The notes beneath the pieces are model-generated. The model worked only from the letters and a program-made list of their open reading frames with translations. It searched no databases and was not told the DNA's origin. The position numbers were made by a program, and so were the translations under genes. From contig CAVQDH010000007.1 of the NCBI GenBank assembly GCA_963711215.1, forward strand, positions 248,001 to 312,000: a stretch of 64,000 bases of DNA. The letters are read 5' to 3'. Below are positions 25,370 to 34,575 of this stretch, piece after piece (position 1 is the stretch's first letter; every line of letters starts with the position of its first letter). This DNA comes from WHUA01 sp963711215 (GTDB taxonomy: Bacteria; Pseudomonadota; Alphaproteobacteria; UBA8366).

Positions 25370-26110
25370 GTGAAGACAGGTCTAGAAGGGCGCGCCGTGC
25401 TGATCACCGGCGCAGGGCGCAATATCGGCCGGCGTATGGCCGTGATGTTCGCCGAGGAGGGGGCCAACCTCGCCATCTGTACGAGCCGCAACATGGACGG
25501 GCTCGACGGCACGGTGGCCGAGGCGGAGAAGGCGGGCGCCAAGGTGATCGCCCAGCAGGTCGACGTCACCGATGCGGACGCGGTCGAGCGCTTCGTCGCG
25601 CGCGCGCACAAGGATTTCGGCCGGATCGACGTGGTCGTGAACAATGCCGTCTACCGGTCGGAAGGCGACCTCCTGGAAGAGCCGGTCGAAAGCTGGATGC
25701 GCAATATCGCGGTGAATCTGCACGGCCCCTATTACATGTGCAAGGCCGCCATCCCGCACATGATCGAGGCGAAATGGGGCCGGGTGGTCAATTTCTCGGG
25801 CATCGCGCCCTATCTCGGCTCCTATCCCGGCAAGTCGATGGTCAAGCTCGGCATCGTCGGCTTCACGCGTGGCCTCGCCAAGCAATACGGCAAGCACAAT
25901 ATCACCGCGAACTGCATCGGCCCCGGCTATATCGAAGTCGAGCGTGACGACTTCCAGGACAAGACGAAAGGCGTGCACAGCCATCAGGCCTTGCCCCGCG
26001 GCGGCGCGCCCGACGAGGTGGCGAGCCTCGCCGTCTATCTCGCGAGCGAGAACGGCGGTTATATCACCGGGCAGTGCTACCTCGTGAACGGCGGCGCGTA
26101 TTTCCAATAG
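25370..26110 (+). CDS. Short-chain dehydrogenase/reductase with altered active site
   Basis: This 246-residue SDR has cofactor motif LITGAGRNIGRRMAVM, the DVTD and VVVNNAVY blocks and the C-terminal GGYITGQCYLVNGGAYF. The GTG start at 25370 is supported by AAGGAG eight bases upstream. The catalytic residues are not canonical. Aligning KLGIVGFTRGLA to the usual K-x-x-x-G-x-T block places Lys where the catalytic Tyr of YxxxK should be (KSMVK), and the Ser position reads Gly (NFSGIA). It may bind NAD(P) without classical chemistry, or use a displaced residue. It converges with a second SDR that has similar substitutions. Confidence 0.85.
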   Translation: MKTGLEGRAVLITGAGRNIGRRMAVMFAEEGANLAICTSRNMDGLDGTVAEAEKAGAKVIAQQVDVTDADAVERFVARAHKDFGRIDVVVNNAVYRSEGDLLEEPVESWMRNIAVNLHGPYYMCKAAIPHMIEAKWGRVVNFSGIAPYLGSYPGKSMVKLGIVGFTRGLAKQYGKHNITANCIGPGYIEVERDDFQDKTKGVHSHQALPRGGAPDEVASLAVYLASENGGYITGQCYLVNGGAYFQ

Positions 26111-26126
26111 GCGCGTGGGACGGCGG

Positions 26127-26885
26127 TCAGGTTAGGAACTGGCCGCCGTTCACATGGATGGTCTGGCCCGTGACGAAACGGGCGTCGGGCGAGCAGACAT
26201 AGCGGATCGCCGCGGCGATGTCCTCGGGCGCGCCTTCGTAGCCGACCGGCGGCACCCTCGAGTTCGGCGCCGACGTACCGGCTGTCTTCGACCGCGGCCC
26301 GCCGATCTTACCAGGCGCCACGCAGTTCACGGTGATTCCCTTGTCGGCGTACTCGATCGCGAGGCCGTGCGTCAGCCCTTCCAGCCCGGCCTTGGCGGTA
26401 TGGACATGCGCGCGATAGAGCAGGCCCGCGTGGTGGCCGATGCCGCCCAGGTTGACGATGCGGCCCCAGCCGGCCTTCAGCATGTGCGGCACGGCATAGC
26501 GGGTGCAGAAGAAGGCGCCGTCCAGCACGATGCTCGTGATGTGCCGCCAGTCGGCGTAGCTCATCTCCTCGAATTTTCCCTGGCGCCGGTCGGCGGCGTT
26601 GTTGACCAGGATGTGCAATCCGCCGAACGTGCCGACGATCGAATCGATCATCCCCTTCACCTGCGTTTCATCGGTGATGTCGGCGACGGCGACCATGGCC
26701 TTGCCGCCCTTCGCCTCGATCTCGCACTTGTTCGCCTCCGCCTCGTCGCGGGAGCTGCGCACGTTGAGAACGACGGCAGCGCCGTCGGCGGCGAGCGCCA
26801 TGGCCGTGGCCCGGCCGGACCGCCGCGCCGCGCCCGTGATCAATGCAACGCGCCCGGCAAGCGGGCGTGCTTCGGAATTCGTCAT
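26127..26885 (-). CDS. Short-chain dehydrogenase/reductase lacking catalytic Ser and Tyr
   Basis: This 252-residue SDR has cofactor motif ALITGAARRSGRATAMAL, ILVNNAADRR (the NNAG equivalent) and C-terminal ARFVTGQTIHVNGGQFL. The active-site region is IVNLGGIGHHAGLLYRAHV followed by HTAKAGLEGLT. The conserved Lys is kept, but the position four residues before it is Val instead of Tyr and the catalytic Ser position is Gly. A Tyr occurs further upstream (LLYRAH) but out of register. The gene converges with the SDR at 25370-26110, with only 16 bases between the two stop codons, and is divergent from the CoA-transferase pair. Confidence 0.85.
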   Translation of the reverse strand: MTNSEARPLAGRVALITGAARRSGRATAMALAADGAAVVLNVRSSRDEAEANKCEIEAKGGKAMVAVADITDETQVKGMIDSIVGTFGGLHILVNNAADRRQGKFEEMSYADWRHITSIVLDGAFFCTRYAVPHMLKAGWGRIVNLGGIGHHAGLLYRAHVHTAKAGLEGLTHGLAIEYADKGITVNCVAPGKIGGPRSKTAGTSAPNSRVPPVGYEGAPEDIAAAIRYVCSPDARFVTGQTIHVNGGQFLT

Positions 26886-27123
26886 TTCTATGCCTCTCCT
26901 GGTTTTGGCCGCGCCTGTTCAGGCGGATCCAGCAGCCGCGGGCGGGCCGCACTCCGTTTATCGCCCGAGGAGGCGGTTTCGGTCAAAGCGGCGAGGCGAC
27001 GGCCGCACGTGCGCTTGCTTCGGGCGTCCGGCGCACGGTAGATAAGAAAGAGCGAACAAATCATGCCCGCCCGTCGCCTGGGTATTCCGGCGGGCCGAAG
27101 GGCACAGGGACGAAAGACGGAAA

Positions 27124-27786
27124 ATGAAGAAAAAGAAGGCAGCGACCCTCGAGGAGGCAGTATCGCACCTGCGTGACGGCGCGACGGTCCTCATCGGCGG
27201 CTTCGGCTATGGCGGCGTGCCGGAACAGCTGATCGAGGGGATCTGCGGGCGTGGCCTCAGGAACCTGACGATCGTCAACAACAACGCCGGCACCGGGCAT
27301 ACCGGCATCGCGCGGCTGCTCGAAGAAGGCTGTGTCGGCAAGATCATCTGCAGCTTCCCCTTTGCCGCGGAATCGGTTGTTTTCAAGGACATATACGAAG
27401 CGGGCAAGGTCGACCTGGAGGTCGTGCCGCAAGGAACGCTGGCCGAGCGGATGCGCAACGCGGGCGCGGGGCTTGGCGGCTTCCTGACGCCGACCGGCGT
27501 GGGCACCGAGATCGCCGAGGGCAAGCCCGAATTCACGGTCGATGGCAAGCGCTACGTCATGGAAAAGCCGCTGCGCGGGGATTTCGCGCTGATCAAGGCC
27601 TTCAAGGTCGATCCGCGGGGCAACCTCGTGTATCGTAAGGGCGCGCGGAATTTCAATCCGGTCATGGCGATGGCGGCCGATTTCACCATCGCCGAGGTCA
27701 AGGAAGAAGTGCCGCTGGGCGGGCTGGACCCCGAGGTCATCGTCACGCCGAGCGTCTTCGTCGACTGCTATTACGTAACGGGATGA
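27124..27786 (+). CDS. 3-oxoacid CoA-transferase family, subunit A
   Basis: This 220-residue alpha subunit of a class I CoA-transferase shows GATVLIGGFGYGGVPEQLIEG, NLTIVNNNAGTGHTGIARLL and GVGTEIAEGKPEFTVDGKRY. With the B subunit just downstream it moves CoA from succinyl-CoA (or a similar donor) to a 3-oxo or other short-chain acid, as in acetoacetate or 3-oxoadipate use. The specific acid cannot be told. There are seven bases between its stop and the next start. The gap of about 240 bases upstream is shared with the divergent SDR and shows no clear operator. Confidence 0.93.
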   Translation: MKKKKAATLEEAVSHLRDGATVLIGGFGYGGVPEQLIEGICGRGLRNLTIVNNNAGTGHTGIARLLEEGCVGKIICSFPFAAESVVFKDIYEAGKVDLEVVPQGTLAERMRNAGAGLGGFLTPTGVGTEIAEGKPEFTVDGKRYVMEKPLRGDFALIKAFKVDPRGNLVYRKGARNFNPVMAMAADFTIAEVKEEVPLGGLDPEVIVTPSVFVDCYYVTG

Positions 27787-27793
27787 CCGAGCC

Positions 27794-28483
27794 ATGTCGC
27801 AGATCGTGAAAATACCCCAGAAGCCGCTGCTCGACCGAAACCAGATCGCCAAGCGTCTTGCCGCCGACCTGCAAAGGGACTGGGTGGTCAATATCGGCAT
27901 CGGCATGCCGACCGCGACGCTGCCCTACGTTCCCGCGGAGCGCGACGTCATTTTCCATAGCGAGAACGGCCTCATCGGCATGGGACCGCCACCGACCCGC
28001 GAGGAAGACATCGACCGCGACCTGATGAGCGCCGGCAAGGGGCCGGTCACGCTGATTCCGGGCGGCGCCTTCGTGCACCACGCGGATTCCTTCTCGCTCG
28101 CCCGCGGCGGCCGGCTCGATTGCGCGGTGCTCGGCGCCTTCCAGGTCGCGGCGAATGGCGACCTCGCCAATTGGAAAGTGAAGGGCGCGAGCTCCGGCAA
28201 TATCGGCGGCGCGATGGATATCGCGGTCGGCGCGAAGCAGGTGTTCGCGATGATGACCCATGTGGCGAAAAACGGCGAAGCCAAGGTCGTGCAGAGCCTA
28301 ACCTATCCGCCGACCGCGCTTGGCGTCGTCACCCGCGTCTATACGGACATGGCCGTGCTCTCGGTGACGCCGCGGGGTTTCGTGCTGGAAGAGGTCGCGC
28401 CGGGATTGACGGCCGACGATGTCCAGGCGGCGAGCGCCGCCGACCTGATCCTGCCGGACAGGCTGGGCACGATCGCCGCCTGA
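27794..28483 (+). CDS. 3-oxoacid CoA-transferase family, subunit B
   Basis: This 229-residue beta subunit carries the catalytic glutamate in the S-E-N-G motif (VIFHSENGLIGMG), which forms the glutamyl-CoA thioester. Other family blocks are DWVVNIGIGMPTATLPYV, LIPGGAFVHHADSFSLARGG and GNIGGAMDIAVGAKQVFAMM. The N-terminal DRNQIAKRLAADL is also conserved. It forms a two-gene operon with subunit A and is followed by a strong intrinsic terminator. The neighbouring atypical SDRs may act on the same acids, but nothing in the sequence proves it. Confidence 0.94.
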   Translation: MSQIVKIPQKPLLDRNQIAKRLAADLQRDWVVNIGIGMPTATLPYVPAERDVIFHSENGLIGMGPPPTREEDIDRDLMSAGKGPVTLIPGGAFVHHADSFSLARGGRLDCAVLGAFQVAANGDLANWKVKGASSGNIGGAMDIAVGAKQVFAMMTHVAKNGEAKVVQSLTYPPTALGVVTRVYTDMAVLSVTPRGFVLEEVAPGLTADDVQAASAADLILPDRLGTIAA

Positions 28484-28514
28484 CACGGCGTTCACGACTG
28501 TTCACAGGTTACGG

Positions 28515-28550
28515 ACGGCGGCATCGAGCGGTGCCGCCGTCATGTTTTTT
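28515..28550 (+). terminator. Rho-independent terminator after the CoA-transferase genes
   Basis: Stem ACGGCGGCA (28515-28523) pairs with TGCCGCCGT (28532-28540) around an eight-base loop and is followed by CATGTTTTTT. It begins about 30 bases past the stop codon. Confidence 0.85.
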
Positions 28551-28677
28551 GCGCGCCGAATGCGGTAAGTTGACCGAGGCGGGAACGCGCGCACCGTAAT
28601 GAAACGTTAATGGTGGGCGAACGATAGTGAAATTGCCGCCGCCTAGATATTCCTCGGTGCGGCGCTCTTAACAATTG

Positions 28678-28695
28678 CGAAAGAAATTTCTTTCG
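28678..28695. promoter_or_regulatory. Perfect 18-bp palindrome before the glutamate dehydrogenase gene
   Basis: CGAAAGAAATTTCTTTCG is a gapless palindrome abutting the GGGAGG ribosome-binding site of the gene starting at 28708. It could be a repressor operator or an RNA hairpin that hides the ribosome-binding site. Confidence 0.45.
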
Positions 28696-28707
28696 GGAGG
28701 CGGGGCG

Positions 28708-31700
28708 ATGGCAACGCGGGTGGAAACGCACAAGCACGAACAAATCGAAAAAGCGACCGACCTGGTGCGCGCGAAGCTGGCAGGCGAGAAGGCGGTCAAT
28801 GCCGAGCTGTTCATTCGCGAGTTCTACGCCGGTGTGCTCGAAGACGATATCCAGGGCGTCGAGCCGGAAGACCTCTATGGCGCGGCGCTGTCGCTGTTCC
28901 AGTTCGCGGCGAAACGGCCGGACGGCGCGCTCAAGGTCCGCGCCTACAATCCCCGTTTCGACAAGCACGGCTGGCGGTCGCGCCACACCGTGATCGAGAT
29001 CGTCAACGACGACATGCCCTTCCTCGTCGATTCCGTGACGATGGGACTGAACGCGATGAACCTGATGGTTCATCTGGTGATCCACCCGATCCTCATGGTC
29101 AAGCGCGACAACGCGGGAACGATGGTCGACGTCGCCGCCATCCGCAACGGCAAGAAGGCCGGCGCGCGCGAGTCCTTCATGCAGATTCAGATCGACGAGC
29201 AGAGCGCGCCCGAGGCGTTGCGTCAGATCGAAGAGCGTATCACCAGTATTCTCGGGCAGGTGCGCGCCGCCGTCGACGACTGGCAGGGGATGATGCAGCG
29301 CGCGATGGATGCGCGCGACAGTCTCAAGAAATCGCCGCCGCCGATCGACGCGGAGGAATTGGACGACGCCATCGCCTTTCTCGACTGGGTCTACGACAAT
29401 CATTTCACCTTCATCGGTTGCCGCGATGTGAACATCAAGCAACGCGGCTCGAGGGTCACGGTCGATGTGGCGCCGGATTCCGGGCTCGGCATCCTGAGGG
29501 ATGATTCCCTGGAGATCTTCGAAGGGCTGCGCCGGCACGGCGTCATCCCGCCGGATGTGCAGGAGTTTCTGCGCAAGCCGTCGCCGGTCCTGATCACCAA
29601 GTCGAGCCTGCGGTCGACCGTGCACCGGCCCGTGCCGCTCGACGCCATCGCGGTGAAGAAATTCGACAAGGACGGCACCGTCATCGGCGAGCAGATCTTC
29701 GTCGGCTTGTTTACCTCCGTCGCCTACAGCATGAGCCCCAGCCGCATTCCCTCGCTGCGCCGAAAGGTGCAGGAGGTGATGGACCGAGCCGGTTTCGATC
29801 CGCAAAGCCATAGCGGGAAATCGCTGTTGCATGTGCTGGAGCATTTTCCCCGCGACGAGCTGTTCCAGATCGACGCGGAACAACTGTCCGAGATCGCCGT
29901 CGGAATCGTCAGCCTGCATGAGCGCCAGCGCGTCGCGCTTTTCCTGCGCCGCGACCCCTTCGAGCGTTTCATCTCCGCCTTCGTCTACGTGCCGCGCGAC
30001 CGCTACAATGCGGCGCTCCGGCACGCGTTCCAGGATATCCTCTGCGAAAGCTTTGACGGGTCGTTGCTGAACTATACCGCCCAGTTCGGCGATGAGACGC
30101 TGGGCCGGGTTCACTTCGTAATCGCGACGCATCCGGGCGCGATCCCCGAATATGACGCGCGCGCGATCGAGGCGCGGCTGCGCGAAGCGGGCCGGACATG
30201 GAGCGACCGGCTGCAGGAAGCGTTACTCGAACACTGCGGCGAAGAGGCGGGCAATCGCCTCCACCGGCGTTACGGGGACGCCTTTCCAATCGGCTATCAG
30301 GAGCAGTTCTCGGCCGCCACGGCGGTGCTCGATATCGAAAAGATCGAAGGCGCGCGCGCCGGTGGCGAGCTCGGCATGAATCTCTATCGGCCGCTCGAGG
30401 CCGAAGAAAATGAGCTTCGGTTCAAGATTTACAACACGGGCAGCGCGCTCAGCCTGTCCGATATCCTGCCCGTGCTCGAGAATATGGGCCTCAAGGTGCT
30501 GAGCGAGGCGCCGTTCGACATAAAGCTGCGCGACGACGAGGCGAAGATCCGCATCCACGACTTCGCGCTGGTCACGAGCAACGGCAAGGCCGTCGATTTC
30601 GAGGATATCCACGATCACTTCCAGGAAAGCTTCCGGCGCATCTGGCGCGGTGAGATGGAGAATGACGGCTTCAACCGATTGGTGCTCGGCGCTGAGCTCG
30701 ATTGGCGGGAGGTCGTGGTGCTGCGCGCCTTCTATAAATATCTGCGTCAGGCGCGCATTCCCTTCAGTCAGGAATATGTCGAGCAGACGCTGGCCCGCAA
30801 TCCGAACCTGGCGGCGCTGATCGCCGAGCTGTTCGTCATCCGGTTCGATCCCGCGTTTCCCGGCAAGCGTCAGGTCGCGGAGACGAGCACGGTCGAGAAG
30901 ATCGTCGAAGGCCTCGAAGCGGTCACCAACCTGGACGAAGACCGCATCATCCGGCGCTACCTCAATCTGGCGCAGCAGGCGGTGCGCACGAACTACTTCC
31001 AGCCGGGCGAGAACGGCGAGCCGAAACCGGATATTGCCATTAAGTTCAACAGCCGCGGAATCGAAGAGCTGCCGCTGCCGAAGCCGCTCTGCGAGATCTT
31101 CGTCTACAGCCCGCGCTTCGAAGGCGTGCATCTGCGCTTCGGCCTGGTGGCGCGCGGCGGCTTGCGCTGGTCGGACCGGCGCGAGGATTTCCGGACCGAG
31201 GTTCTCGGCCTCGCCAAGGCGCAACAGGTCAAGAATGCGGTGATCGTGCCGGTCGGCTCCAAGGGCGGGTTCGTGTTGAAGAAGGCGCCGCCGGCATCCG
31301 ACCGCGACGCCTATCTCAAGGAAGGCGTTGCGGTTTACAAGGCGTTTGTCAGCGCGCTGCTCGACGTTACCGACAATCTGGTCGGCGACAAGGTCGTGCC
31401 GCCCGAGCATGTCGTGCGCAAGGACGGCGACGACCCCTATCTCGTCGTCGCCGCCGACAAGGGCACGGCGACCTTCTCCGACTATGCCAACGAAGTCGCC
31501 CGGCAATACGGCTTCTGGCTCGACGACGCCTTCGCGTCGGGCGGGTCGGCCGGATACGACCACAAGGGCATGGGCATCACGGCGCGCGGCGCGTGGGAAT
31601 TGGTCAAGCGCCACTTCCGCGAGATGGGGCACGACACGCAGTCCGAGGACTTCACCGTGGTCGGCTGCGGCGACATGTCGGGCGACGTCTTCGGCAACGG

Positions 31701-33540
31701 CATGCTGCTGTCGCCGCATATCCACCTGATCGGCGCCTTCAACCATGTGCATATCTTTATCGACCCGGCGCCCGACGGACCGAAGAGCCTGGAAGAGCGC
31801 AAGCGGCTTTTCGACAAGCCGCGCAGCAGCTGGACCGACTATGATCCGAAGCTGATCGCGCCCGGCGGCGGCGTGTTCGAGCGCAGCGCCAAGTCGATCG
31901 CGATCACGCCCGAGATGAAGAAGCTCTTCGACATCAAGGCGGACCACCTGACGCCGAGCGAGCTGATTCACGCCATGCTGCTGGCCAAGGTCGACCTGTT
32001 GTGGTTCGGCGGCATCGGTACCTATGTCAAATCCTCGATGGAGGATCATGCCGATGCCGGCGATCGCGCCAACGACGCGCTGCGCGTGGACGGCAAGGAG
32101 CTGCGCTGCAAGGTCCTGGGCGAAGGCGCCAACCTTGGCGTGACGCAGCTCGGCCGGATCGAGTACGCGGAGAAGGGCGGATGCCTCAACACGGATTTCA
32201 TCGACAATTCGGCCGGCGTCGACACGTCGGACCACGAGGTCAACATCAAGATCGCGCTGGGCGATGTCGTGCAGCGCGGCGATATGACGTTGAAGCAGCG
32301 CGACGCCCTGCTTCGGGAGATGACGGACGCGGTCGGCGCGCTGGTCTTGCGTCACAACTATCAGCAGACGCAGGCGCTTTCCGTCGCGCAGTCCTACGGC
32401 TCGGCGCGGCTGGACGAGCAGCAGCGCATGATGCGGCTGCTCGAGCGCCAGGACCTGCTCAACCGGCAGATCGAATTCCTGCCCGATGACGAGGAGATCG
32501 CCCAGCGCCAATCCGGCCGCCTGGGGCTGACGCGGCCCGAGCTGTCGGTGCTGCTGGCCTATGCGAAAAACGTGGTGTACACGCAGCTGCTCGAGTCCGA
32601 CCTGCCGGACGATCCGAAGCTCGAGATGGATCTGCAGCGCTATTTCCCCGATCCGATCCAGCAGAAATATCCCGATGCGATCAATCGGCACCGGCTGCGG
32701 CGTGAGATCATTGCCACGGTGGTGACGAACTCGATGATCAACCGGGTCGGGCCGACCTTCGTCAGCGAGATGCAGAACAAGACGGGCATGGACGCGCCGG
32801 AGATCGCGCGCGCGTATACGATCGTCCGTGAAGTGTTCGGCCTGCGCGGGCTGTGGGATAGCATCGAAGCGTTGGACAACAAGGTCCCGGCGGAAGCCCA
32901 GATCAAGATGCTGCGCGAGACCGGCCGGACGCTGGAACGCATGACGCCATGGTTTCTGCGCAACGGCGAGCATCCGCTCGAAATCAGCCGGTACATGGAC
33001 GAGTACGGCGGCGGCATCGAGGTCTTGCGCAACAATCTCGATGCGCTGATGGCGCCCGATCAGCTGGCGGAGACGCGCGAGCGTACCGCCGCCTTCGCGG
33101 TTCCGGGCGTGCCGCAGGCGCTGGCAGACCTGGTCGGCCGTTTGAAGGCGCTGTCGACCGGCTGCGATATCATCAGGATCGCCCGCAACGTAGGCCGCTC
33201 GGTCGAAGAGGTGGGCGAGACCTACTTCCTGCTGGGCAGCCGCTTCCACCTCGAGTGGCTGCGCCACAACGCCGACGTGATGACGCCGGAGAATCCGTGG
33301 TACCAGATGGCGCTGAGCGCCATCATCGAGGACCTGTGGGGCACGCAGGGCGAGCTTACCGCCAGGATCCTCGGCAATGGCGGATGCGGCAAGGGGGCGG
33401 TCGACGGCTGGTCCGACCAGCGCAAGGAGACCGTCGGCCGGGTCGAGGAGATCGTCAAAGAGTTGATGCAACACGGGTCGATCGATCTCGCGATGCTGAC
33501 CGTGGCGAACCGCGAGCTCCGGGGATTGGTTTCGGTCTAA
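28708..33540 (+). CDS. Large NAD-specific glutamate dehydrogenase (180-kDa class)
   Basis: This 1610-residue protein is of the L-GDH180 family and oxidatively deaminates glutamate to 2-oxoglutarate. Long N-terminal regulatory segments (including ACT-like folds, for example around NDDMPFLVDSVTMGLNAMNL) precede the catalytic core. The core is recognisable from FGLVARGGLRWSDRREDFRT, VPVGSKGGFVLKK, GVGGDMSGDVFGNG-like VGCGDMSGDVFGNGMLL and WFGGIGTYVKSS. The C-terminal helical region (LLAYAKNVVYTQLLESDLPD, VTNSMINRVGPTF) is conserved. ATG 28708 has GGGAGG seven bases upstream; an upstream TTG is less likely. The reading frame is intact over 4.8 kb, in contrast to several neighbours. It is transcribed alone. 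Confidence 0.96.
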   Translation: MATRVETHKHEQIEKATDLVRAKLAGEKAVNAELFIREFYAGVLEDDIQGVEPEDLYGAALSLFQFAAKRPDGALKVRAYNPRFDKHGWRSRHTVIEIVNDDMPFLVDSVTMGLNAMNLMVHLVIHPILMVKRDNAGTMVDVAAIRNGKKAGARESFMQIQIDEQSAPEALRQIEERITSILGQVRAAVDDWQGMMQRAMDARDSLKKSPPPIDAEELDDAIAFLDWVYDNHFTFIGCRDVNIKQRGSRVTVDVAPDSGLGILRDDSLEIFEGLRRHGVIPPDVQEFLRKPSPVLITKSSLRSTVHRPVPLDAIAVKKFDKDGTVIGEQIFVGLFTSVAYSMSPSRIPSLRRKVQEVMDRAGFDPQSHSGKSLLHVLEHFPRDELFQIDAEQLSEIAVGIVSLHERQRVALFLRRDPFERFISAFVYVPRDRYNAALRHAFQDILCESFDGSLLNYTAQFGDETLGRVHFVIATHPGAIPEYDARAIEARLREAGRTWSDRLQEALLEHCGEEAGNRLHRRYGDAFPIGYQEQFSAATAVLDIEKIEGARAGGELGMNLYRPLEAEENELRFKIYNTGSALSLSDILPVLENMGLKVLSEAPFDIKLRDDEAKIRIHDFALVTSNGKAVDFEDIHDHFQESFRRIWRGEMENDGFNRLVLGAELDWREVVVLRAFYKYLRQARIPFSQEYVEQTLARNPNLAALIAELFVIRFDPAFPGKRQVAETSTVEKIVEGLEAVTNLDEDRIIRRYLNLAQQAVRTNYFQPGENGEPKPDIAIKFNSRGIEELPLPKPLCEIFVYSPRFEGVHLRFGLVARGGLRWSDRREDFRTEVLGLAKAQQVKNAVIVPVGSKGGFVLKKAPPASDRDAYLKEGVAVYKAFVSALLDVTDNLVGDKVVPPEHVVRKDGDDPYLVVAADKGTATFSDYANEVARQYGFWLDDAFASGGSAGYDHKGMGITARGAWELVKRHFREMGHDTQSEDFTVVGCGDMSGDVFGNGMLLSPHIHLIGAFNHVHIFIDPAPDGPKSLEERKRLFDKPRSSWTDYDPKLIAPGGGVFERSAKSIAITPEMKKLFDIKADHLTPSELIHAMLLAKVDLLWFGGIGTYVKSSMEDHADAGDRANDALRVDGKELRCKVLGEGANLGVTQLGRIEYAEKGGCLNTDFIDNSAGVDTSDHEVNIKIALGDVVQRGDMTLKQRDALLREMTDAVGALVLRHNYQQTQALSVAQSYGSARLDEQQRMMRLLERQDLLNRQIEFLPDDEEIAQRQSGRLGLTRPELSVLLAYAKNVVYTQLLESDLPDDPKLEMDLQRYFPDPIQQKYPDAINRHRLRREIIATVVTNSMINRVGPTFVSEMQNKTGMDAPEIARAYTIVREVFGLRGLWDSIEALDNKVPAEAQIKMLRETGRTLERMTPWFLRNGEHPLEISRYMDEYGGGIEVLRNNLDALMAPDQLAETRERTAAFAVPGVPQALADLVGRLKALSTGCDIIRIARNVGRSVEEVGETYFLLGSRFHLEWLRHNADVMTPENPWYQMALSAIIEDLWGTQGELTARILGNGGCGKGAVDGWSDQRKETVGRVEEIVKELMQHGSIDLAMLTVANRELRGLVSV

Positions 33541-33680
33541 CGCCCGGTCCGGTCCCGGCAGCCCCATCCCGGCCGGCAAGCCTTGGCCGCCGGCCATGCG
33601 CGCCCACGCTCTTCAGCAATCGTTAACGGGTTATCCGAATAATGGCCGTGAAGAAAATTGGGTAATTTCAACGGCTAAGC

Positions 33681-34559
33681 ATGTTTCCCCAGGCTGATCT
33701 ACCGATCTTCGCCACGGCGGTGGAGAGCTTCCGTTTCGTTTTCGCCCATCGGCGCGAGCTCCGGCGGATCGCGCTGTTCGCCCTGCCCGCATTCTATCTG
33801 ATTCACATCGCGTTCGATTCGATCGACTGGCCCGCCTTTTCCAGTCATGGGTTGAATGCGACGGCGATGCGGGCGCTGGCCGATCTCGTGGTGAGAGGCG
33901 GCATCGCCACCATCGTACTGGTGGCCTGGCATCGCGTCGTGATGCTCAAGGTGAGCGCGCGCAGCACGCTGCCGCCGATTACCGTCGGCCTGCGGGAGTT
34001 CCGGTATTTCGTCGTCTGGATCCTGTTGAGCGTCGGTTTTCTCGCCGTCTTTGCCTTCACCATGGCGGCGATGGTCGCGGTCCAATTCGTCGCGATGCTG
34101 GGCGTGTATCTGCTCCTTCTTCTTGTCGGCCTCAGCAAGACGCTGGTCGTCGGACAGCGTGATCAGCTCATGCTCGTGATGTGGATTTCCGTTTTCTTCG
34201 CCTTGCCCGTGGCAAGTTACATAACGGGACGCCTGTCGCTTGTGCTGCCGGCGATGGCGGTGGACCGCAAGCGGCCGTTGCGTCAGGCGTGGCGCCTGTC
34301 GGCCGGCAACGGATGGCGGCTCGTCATTGCTTCGCTCCTCGTCATGCTGCCGATGGAATCGATCGCGGCGCTCTGCAACAAGGCCGCGCTGGCGACGCGC
34401 ACGACGCTGGCCTACTACCCGCTGTCATTCGCGGCCGCGGTGAGCGTTTTCTTGCTGGTGGTGCTGACCGGCACCATTCTGTCGCTGTTTTCGTTGCAGC
34501 TCAATTCGGGGCAAGGCAACAGGGACCGCCTGCGGTCTCACATCGTTCCGGCGGAATAG
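33681..34559 (+). CDS. Multi-pass membrane protein, unknown function
   Basis: The predicted protein is 292 residues with about six transmembrane helices, for example IALFALPAFYLIHIAF, YFVVWILLSVGFLAVFAFTM, VQFVAMLGVYLLLLLVGL, LMLVMWISVFFALPVASYI and AAAVSVFLLVVLTGTILSLF. The segment PAMAVDRKRPLRQAWRLSAGNGWRL resembles the conserved loop of membrane domains attached to glycerophosphodiester phosphodiesterases and other DUF-type membrane proteins, where a hydrophobic helix follows R-x-A-W-x-x-S. I cannot give a function. A 140-base gap after the dehydrogenase gene suggests its own promoter; no clear terminator is seen in that gap. Confidence 0.75.
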   Translation: MFPQADLPIFATAVESFRFVFAHRRELRRIALFALPAFYLIHIAFDSIDWPAFSSHGLNATAMRALADLVVRGGIATIVLVAWHRVVMLKVSARSTLPPITVGLREFRYFVVWILLSVGFLAVFAFTMAAMVAVQFVAMLGVYLLLLLVGLSKTLVVGQRDQLMLVMWISVFFALPVASYITGRLSLVLPAMAVDRKRPLRQAWRLSAGNGWRLVIASLLVMLPMESIAALCNKAALATRTTLAYYPLSFAAAVSVFLLVVLTGTILSLFSLQLNSGQGNRDRLRSHIVPAE

Positions 34560-34575
34560 GGCGCCGCGCGGCCGG

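Noticed and set aside
25158..25373. Small plus-strand open frame of 71 codons before the SDR
   Set aside because: Very rich in Arg and Ala, no ribosome-binding site, overlaps the promoter region, and runs past the SDR start; no conserved features.
30223..33597. Antisense frame of more than 1100 codons opposite the glutamate dehydrogenase
   Set aside because: High GC and strong third-position bias remove stops on the opposite strand. The sequence is rich in Arg, His, Asp and Gln with no domain, while the sense strand is clearly homologous.
33541..33600. Possible terminator after the glutamate dehydrogenase
   Set aside because: GGCCGGC/GCCGGCC can pair imperfectly but no T-tract follows and the spacing is irregular, so it is not supported.
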